Of a DNA stretch of 64,000 bases, positions 60,872-64,000 are shown piece by piece. This stretch comes from an uncultured Pelagibacteraceae bacterium (lineage in GTDB: Bacteria; Pseudomonadota; Alphaproteobacteria; Pelagibacterales; Pelagibacteraceae). The position numbers were made by a program, and so were the translations under genes. The notes below the pieces were generated by a model that was given only the letters and a program-made list of their open reading frames with translations, had not been told where the DNA came from and searched no databases. Each line of letters starts with the position of its first letter. Positions within the stretch are counted from its first letter, which is position 1. The stretch lies in contig CACISK010000002.1 of the NCBI GenBank assembly GCA_902589315.1, positions 1 through 64,000 on the forward strand, given 5' to 3'.

Positions 60872-61567
60872 TTAATTAATATTGTCTAAAGTAAGCCCTT
60901 TTACATTAGCAGGCACTGCGACATCCATCATTTTTGGATTTGCAAGATTTAGATTATTCATTATGTCTGCGTATTCTTCTTTTGAACTTACTTGTAATCT
61001 TGGATTATTATTTTTTTCATTTTCGATAGTGGAAAATTTCTTGCCATTATAATCATGAGCTGGAAATACGAGAGTTTTTTCGGGTAATTTTAATAATTTA
61101 TTAAATATAGAGTCGTAAGCATCGTAAGCATTACCATTTTGAAAATCTGTTCTACCACTTCCATTTATTAAAAGTGTATCTCCAGTAAAAACTCTGTCAT
61201 TCATCAAAAAACTATAAGAGCAATCAGTATGACCAGGAGTATAAATTGCTTGAAGTTCAACTTCTTCAACTTTAATTTTTTCACCATCTTTAATTCTTAG
61301 ATCTATCACTTCTGATTTAGATTTTTCTCCCATAACCCTTATACAGTTTGTTCTTTTATTTAATTCATTTAATGCTGAGATATGATCAGCATGAATGTGA
61401 GTATCAATTACTTTGACAAGTTTAAGATCTAAATTATTTAATATAGTTGAATACTCATCAGAATGTTCAATGACCGGATCAATTATTAATGCTTCTCTAC
61501 CTTCACCACTTGCAATTATATAAGTGTATGTAGAAGATTTTTGATCGAAAAGTTGTTCAAATATCAT
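60872..61567 (-). CDS. Metallo-beta-lactamase-fold hydrolase (persulfide dioxygenase-like)
   Basis: 231 residues. Fold with metal site H57, H59, D61, H62 in THIHADH, TPGHTDCSYSF and FPAHDYNG. The ETHE1/persulfide-dioxygenase group has this length and the ALIIDPV start and RTDFQNGNAYDAYDSI; it oxidises glutathione persulfide to sulfite. A glyoxalase-II-type role is the alternative. Being upstream of cysE and cysK, it fits sulfur handling. The divergent peroxiredoxin gene is across a 74-base gap. Confidence 0.83.
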   Translation of the reverse strand: MIFEQLFDQKSSTYTYIIASGEGREALIIDPVIEHSDEYSTILNNLDLKLVKVIDTHIHADHISALNELNKRTNCIRVMGEKSKSEVIDLRIKDGEKIKVEEVELQAIYTPGHTDCSYSFLMNDRVFTGDTLLINGSGRTDFQNGNAYDAYDSIFNKLLKLPEKTLVFPAHDYNGKKFSTIENEKNNNPRLQVSSKEEYADIMNNLNLANPKMMDVAVPANVKGLTLDNIN

Positions 61568-61589
61568 ATATACCTAACTTTATAAAAGT

Positions 61590-61618
61590 TTGCTTAGTAA
61601 AACAATCTTTCATATAAT
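61590..61618 (+). promoter_or_regulatory. Promoter of the peroxiredoxin gene
   Basis: TTGCTT (61590-61595), 17-base spacer, TATAAT (61613-61618), a strong sigma-70 match, followed by an AGGAGG ribosome site at 61631-61636 and the ATG at 61642. The divergent hydrolase gene begins about 20 bases upstream. Confidence 0.6.
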
Positions 61619-61641
61619 ATTTTTTTTATAAGGAGGAGACA

Positions 61642-62301
61642 ATGTTAAAAATAAATAGTATGTGTCCTGATTTTCAAGCTAAAACAACTGAAGGAGATAT
61701 TTCTTTCCACGAATGGTTAGGTGATAGTTGGGGAGTTATTTTTTCACACCCTAAAGATTTTACACCAGTTTGTACTACAGAACTTGGTGCTTTAGGTTTA
61801 ATGAAAGATGAGTTCGATAAAAGAAATGTCAAAGTGATTGGTTTAAGCGTTGACGGGGTAGAGGATCATAAAAAATGGTTAGATGATATTAAAGATGTAT
61901 CTGGTACAAAACCAAATTATCCAATTATTGCTGATGAAGATTTAAAAGTTGCAAAATTATTCAATATGTTGGAAGCAGATGCTGGAACAACATCAATGGG
62001 TAGAACTGCAGTTGATAACGAAACTGTAAGAACTATTTTTGTAATCAGACCTGATAAGAGAATTGGATTATATCTTACGTATCCTATGGCAACTGGAAGA
62101 AACTTTTTAGAGATTTTGCGCGCAATAGACTCTATGCAGTTAACAGCTAAACATAAAGTAGCTACTCCTGCTAATTGGAAAAAGGGAGAGGATGTTGTTA
62201 TTTTGCCAGCGATTAAAAATGACGAAGCTAAAAAAATATATCCAGATGGATGGGAAACCGTAAAACCTTATCTAAGAAAGGTTCCAGACCCTTCTAAGTA
62301 A
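61642..62301 (+). CDS. 1-Cys peroxiredoxin (Prx6-type)
   Basis: 219 residues. The peroxidatic cysteine is C44 in HPKDFTPVCTTELG, in the PxxxTxxC form; the long C-terminal part with TAKHKVATPANWKKGEDVVILP and FPDGWETVKPYLR-like ending (YPDGWETVKPYLR) is Prx6-type. It reduces hydrogen peroxide and organic peroxides using thiols. Has a strong promoter and near-perfect ribosome site, so it is highly expressed. A methyltransferase gene starts two bases after its stop. Confidence 0.93.
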   Translation: MLKINSMCPDFQAKTTEGDISFHEWLGDSWGVIFSHPKDFTPVCTTELGALGLMKDEFDKRNVKVIGLSVDGVEDHKKWLDDIKDVSGTKPNYPIIADEDLKVAKLFNMLEADAGTTSMGRTAVDNETVRTIFVIRPDKRIGLYLTYPMATGRNFLEILRAIDSMQLTAKHKVATPANWKKGEDVVILPAIKNDEAKKIYPDGWETVKPYLRKVPDPSK

Positions 62302-62302
62302 A

Positions 62303-62959
62303 TTGGATAAAAATATTTTAAACCGACAATCTCAGCATTGGGAAACCAATTTCTCAAATAAGCCTGAGATGTTTGGTTTAGAACCAAGTTTACCTGCAAA
62401 AAAAGCTTTAAATATTTTCAAAGAAAACAATTATTCTAAAATTGTTGAGCTAGGAGCTGGCCTAGGAAGAGATAGCATTTACTTTGCCAAGAATTTGATA
62501 AATGTAACAGCATTAGATTATAGTGAAAATGGAATTAAAGTTATCAATGAAAAAATAAAAAAAGAAAATCTAACATCTTCAATTTCTGCATTAAAATTTG
62601 ACATAAGAGAGGACCTACCATTTGAAAGTAATTCAGTTGATGCTTGTTATTCACATATGCTTTATTGCATGGCTTTAACCCAGAAAGATTTGGACAAACT
62701 TAATAGCGAAATTCATAGAATTTTAAAACCAGGAGGAATAAATATTTACACAGTAAGAAATACTGACGATGGAGATTATAAAAAAGGTATTCATAGAGGG
62801 GAAGATCTATACGAAATCGATGGTTTTATAATTCATTTTTTTTCAAAAAAAAAAATTCAAAATCTGATAAACGGATATGAAAATTTATCTATTGATTATT
62901 TCGAAGAGGGCTCTTTTCCAAGAAAGTTATTTTTTGTTTGTAATAAAAAGGAAAATTAA
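62303..62959 (+). CDS. SAM-dependent methyltransferase (TehB-like)
   Basis: 218 residues from a TTG start at 62303, one base after the peroxiredoxin stop; no nearby ATG or ribosome site, so it may depend on reinitiation. Class I methyltransferase: motif I IVELGAGLGRDSIYFA, motif II VTALDYSENGI, motif IV YSHMLYCMALTQKDLD and RILKPGGINIYTVRN. The GRDSIYFAKN stretch resembles TehB/thiopurine-type detoxification enzymes. Its stop overlaps the converging glycosyltransferase gene by four bases. Confidence 0.82.
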   Translation: MDKNILNRQSQHWETNFSNKPEMFGLEPSLPAKKALNIFKENNYSKIVELGAGLGRDSIYFAKNLINVTALDYSENGIKVINEKIKKENLTSSISALKFDIREDLPFESNSVDACYSHMLYCMALTQKDLDKLNSEIHRILKPGGINIYTVRNTDDGDYKKGIHRGEDLYEIDGFIIHFFSKKKIQNLINGYENLSIDYFEEGSFPRKLFFVCNKKEN

Positions 62960-64000
62960 ATGTATTGTTTGTTATCTTCATTTACAGCATCTTGAAGTCT
63001 GTCTAAAAAATCAGGAATAGCACTTTTAACTCTGCTCCAAGTTGGAATAAATGGTGTATCCATAGGATTTAAATAAAATGCCTCACCAGCTTTCATTATA
63101 TTTATTGCAAAAAGTTCTACTGCCTTCTCTTCTGTGTGAGAATCAAATTTTAGACCATTCATTTGTGAATCACTTCTATATATATCAATTAAATCTAAAG
63201 CTGACCTATAATAAGTTGCTTTCAAAGATCTAAATTTTTCTCTACTAAAAGAATGTCCTTGCGTGGCTAATTTTTTAATAAAAGTTTTTATTATATCTAT
63301 AGACATTCTAGACAAACCTTTTGTTTCATCATCAATAGATAGTTTCTGGTGCTTGTGATCGTAAGTTTCTGCAAGATCAACCTGACATATGTTTTGTGGA
63401 GAATAACTCCTTTGCATTTCAGATAAAATTCCAATTTCTATACCCCAGTCAGAGGAAATCCTTAATTCAGGTAGAACATTACGCCTAAATGAAAATTCCC
63501 CAGCGAGAGGATATTTGAAGGATTTCATGAAATCTAGATAATCACTTTTACCAATAGTTTTTTCCAAAGCTGTCAGTAAAGGAAAAACCAATAATCTTGC
63601 AACTCTGCCATTCATTTTACCATCAGCAACTCTTGGATAATATCCTTTACAAAACTCAAAATTAAAAAGAGGATTTACAACAGGATAAAACAATTTAGCT
63701 AGCATTCGCCTGTCATAAGTTTTTATATCACAATCATGTAAAGCCACAGATCTTGCTGTATCTCTAGCAATGGACATTCCTATACAATACCATACATTTC
63801 TACCCTTACCTTTTTCACTTGGGGCTAAATCCTTTTTTTTTAATTCTTTATCTAACTTTTTTAAATTGGGTCCGTCATTCCATAAAATTGTAAAAGGTGT
63901 TTCAAGTTGCTCGAAAAAAGTCCATGCCTTTCTAGCTTGATCCTCATTAGCCTTATCGAGACCTATAATTATGTGATTTAAATAATTAGTTTTTTTTATT
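62956..64000 (-). CDS. GT81-type glucosyl/mannosyl-3-phosphoglycerate synthase-like protein, 5' end outside window
   Basis: The frame is open to base 64000, so the N-terminus is missing; an internal ATG at 63777 is not the start. Visible C-terminal part: GKGRNVWYCIGMSIARDTAR, ALHDCDIKTYDRRMLAKL (acidic metal-nucleotide motif), NPLFNFEFCKGYYPRV, GRVARLLVFPLLTALE and the acceptor loop FKYPLAGEFSFRRN. These fit the NDP-glucose (or mannose)-3-phosphoglycerate synthase family, whose product yields the osmolyte glucosylglycerate. The phosphatase partner is not seen here. The stop overlaps the converging methyltransferase by four bases. Confidence 0.78.
   Translation of the reverse strand, partial: IKKTNYLNHIIIGLDKANEDQARKAWTFFEQLETPFTILWNDGPNLKKLDKELKKKDLAPSEKGKGRNVWYCIGMSIARDTARSVALHDCDIKTYDRRMLAKLFYPVVNPLFNFEFCKGYYPRVADGKMNGRVARLLVFPLLTALEKTIGKSDYLDFMKSFKYPLAGEFSFRRNVLPELRISSDWGIEIGILSEMQRSYSPQNICQVDLAETYDHKHQKLSIDDETKGLSRMSIDIIKTFIKKLATQGHSFSREKFRSLKATYYRSALDLIDIYRSDSQMNGLKFDSHTEEKAVELFAINIMKAGEAFYLNPMDTPFIPTWSRVKSAIPDFLDRLQDAVNEDNKQYI

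Noticed and set aside
1..64000. tRNA, rRNA, CRISPR array, insertion sequence, attachment site or prophage
   Set aside because: No transposase or integrase-like frame, no regularly spaced repeats and no cloverleaf-like sequence found. The longest gene-free gap is about 175 bases.

Overview
The window is strongly AT-rich DNA from a streamlined, free-living marine bacterium, most likely an alphaproteobacterium of the SAR11/Pelagibacterales kind or a similarly reduced lineage. The reasons are short A- and T-rich spacers, many start/stop overlaps, convergent genes whose stop codons touch or overlap, and a gene set dominated by high-affinity uptake of small organic solutes. This placement is inferred from style and gene content; no rRNA or other marker gene is present. 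I count 78 protein genes, two of them cut by the window ends. I see no tRNA, rRNA, CRISPR array, insertion sequence or prophage gene, and no recognisable transcription factor.

Layout. (1) 1-2329: end of a Suf iron-sulfur cluster operon (sufS, sufU, sufT, sufA) and a small basic protein. (2) 2339-7017: glutamine synthetase, a YbaK-type deacylase, two EamA exporters and a homocysteine S-methyltransferase family protein. (3) 7041-25748: a sugar/polyol island with two ABC transporters of the ribose/inositol class, IolE and IolD of inositol catabolism, three Gfo/Idh/MocA dehydrogenases, two 2-hydroxyacid dehydrogenases, an HpcH/HpaI aldolase, an aldehyde dehydrogenase, FucU and a ribokinase. A pilin-like protein and a DsrE-like protein sit inside it. 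(4) 25749-35387: a sugar-acid island with a rhamnonate-dehydratase-like enolase, a PdxA family enzyme, a tripartite tricarboxylate transporter (TctCBA), SDR, aldo/keto reductase, ROK kinase, hydroxyisobutyrate-dehydrogenase-like reductase and FAH hydrolase. (5) 35422-48330: PEP carboxylase, CcdA, azoreductase, a gamma-butyrobetaine-hydroxylase-like dioxygenase, an inositol-monophosphatase family enzyme, a class I amidotransferase, a dipeptide/oligopeptide ABC transporter, an AhpD-like protein and a DUF924 protein. (6) 48331-53130: MmsB-like dehydrogenase, DUF2798, isocitrate-lyase/PEP-mutase family enzyme and a TRAP transporter. (7) 53206-59175: EamA exporter, paired SMR exporters, a DsbA/GST-kappa-fold isomerase and a run of eleven small proteins with NTF2-like, ferredoxin-like barrel, cupin and secreted beta-barrel features. 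(8) 59258-64000: cysK, cysE, a persulfide-dioxygenase-like hydrolase, a 1-Cys peroxiredoxin, a methyltransferase and a truncated GT81-type glucosyl/mannosyl-3-phosphoglycerate synthase.

How the genes work together. Most of the window imports a compound through a binding-protein-dependent carrier and oxidises, dehydrates or cleaves it to central metabolites. The inositol genes here are an incomplete set (G/E/D-type steps only). The sugar-acid genes fit a non-phosphorylative deoxysugar route, but the substrate is not proven.

The most unusual observations are the eleven-gene small-protein operon at 55359-59175; hairpins placed at or inside the start of the membrane-subunit gene in all four operons that begin with a binding protein, including a terminator inside the tctB reading frame; back-to-back or overlapping stop codons at seven of nine convergent gene pairs; and the absence of any regulator gene over 64 kb.
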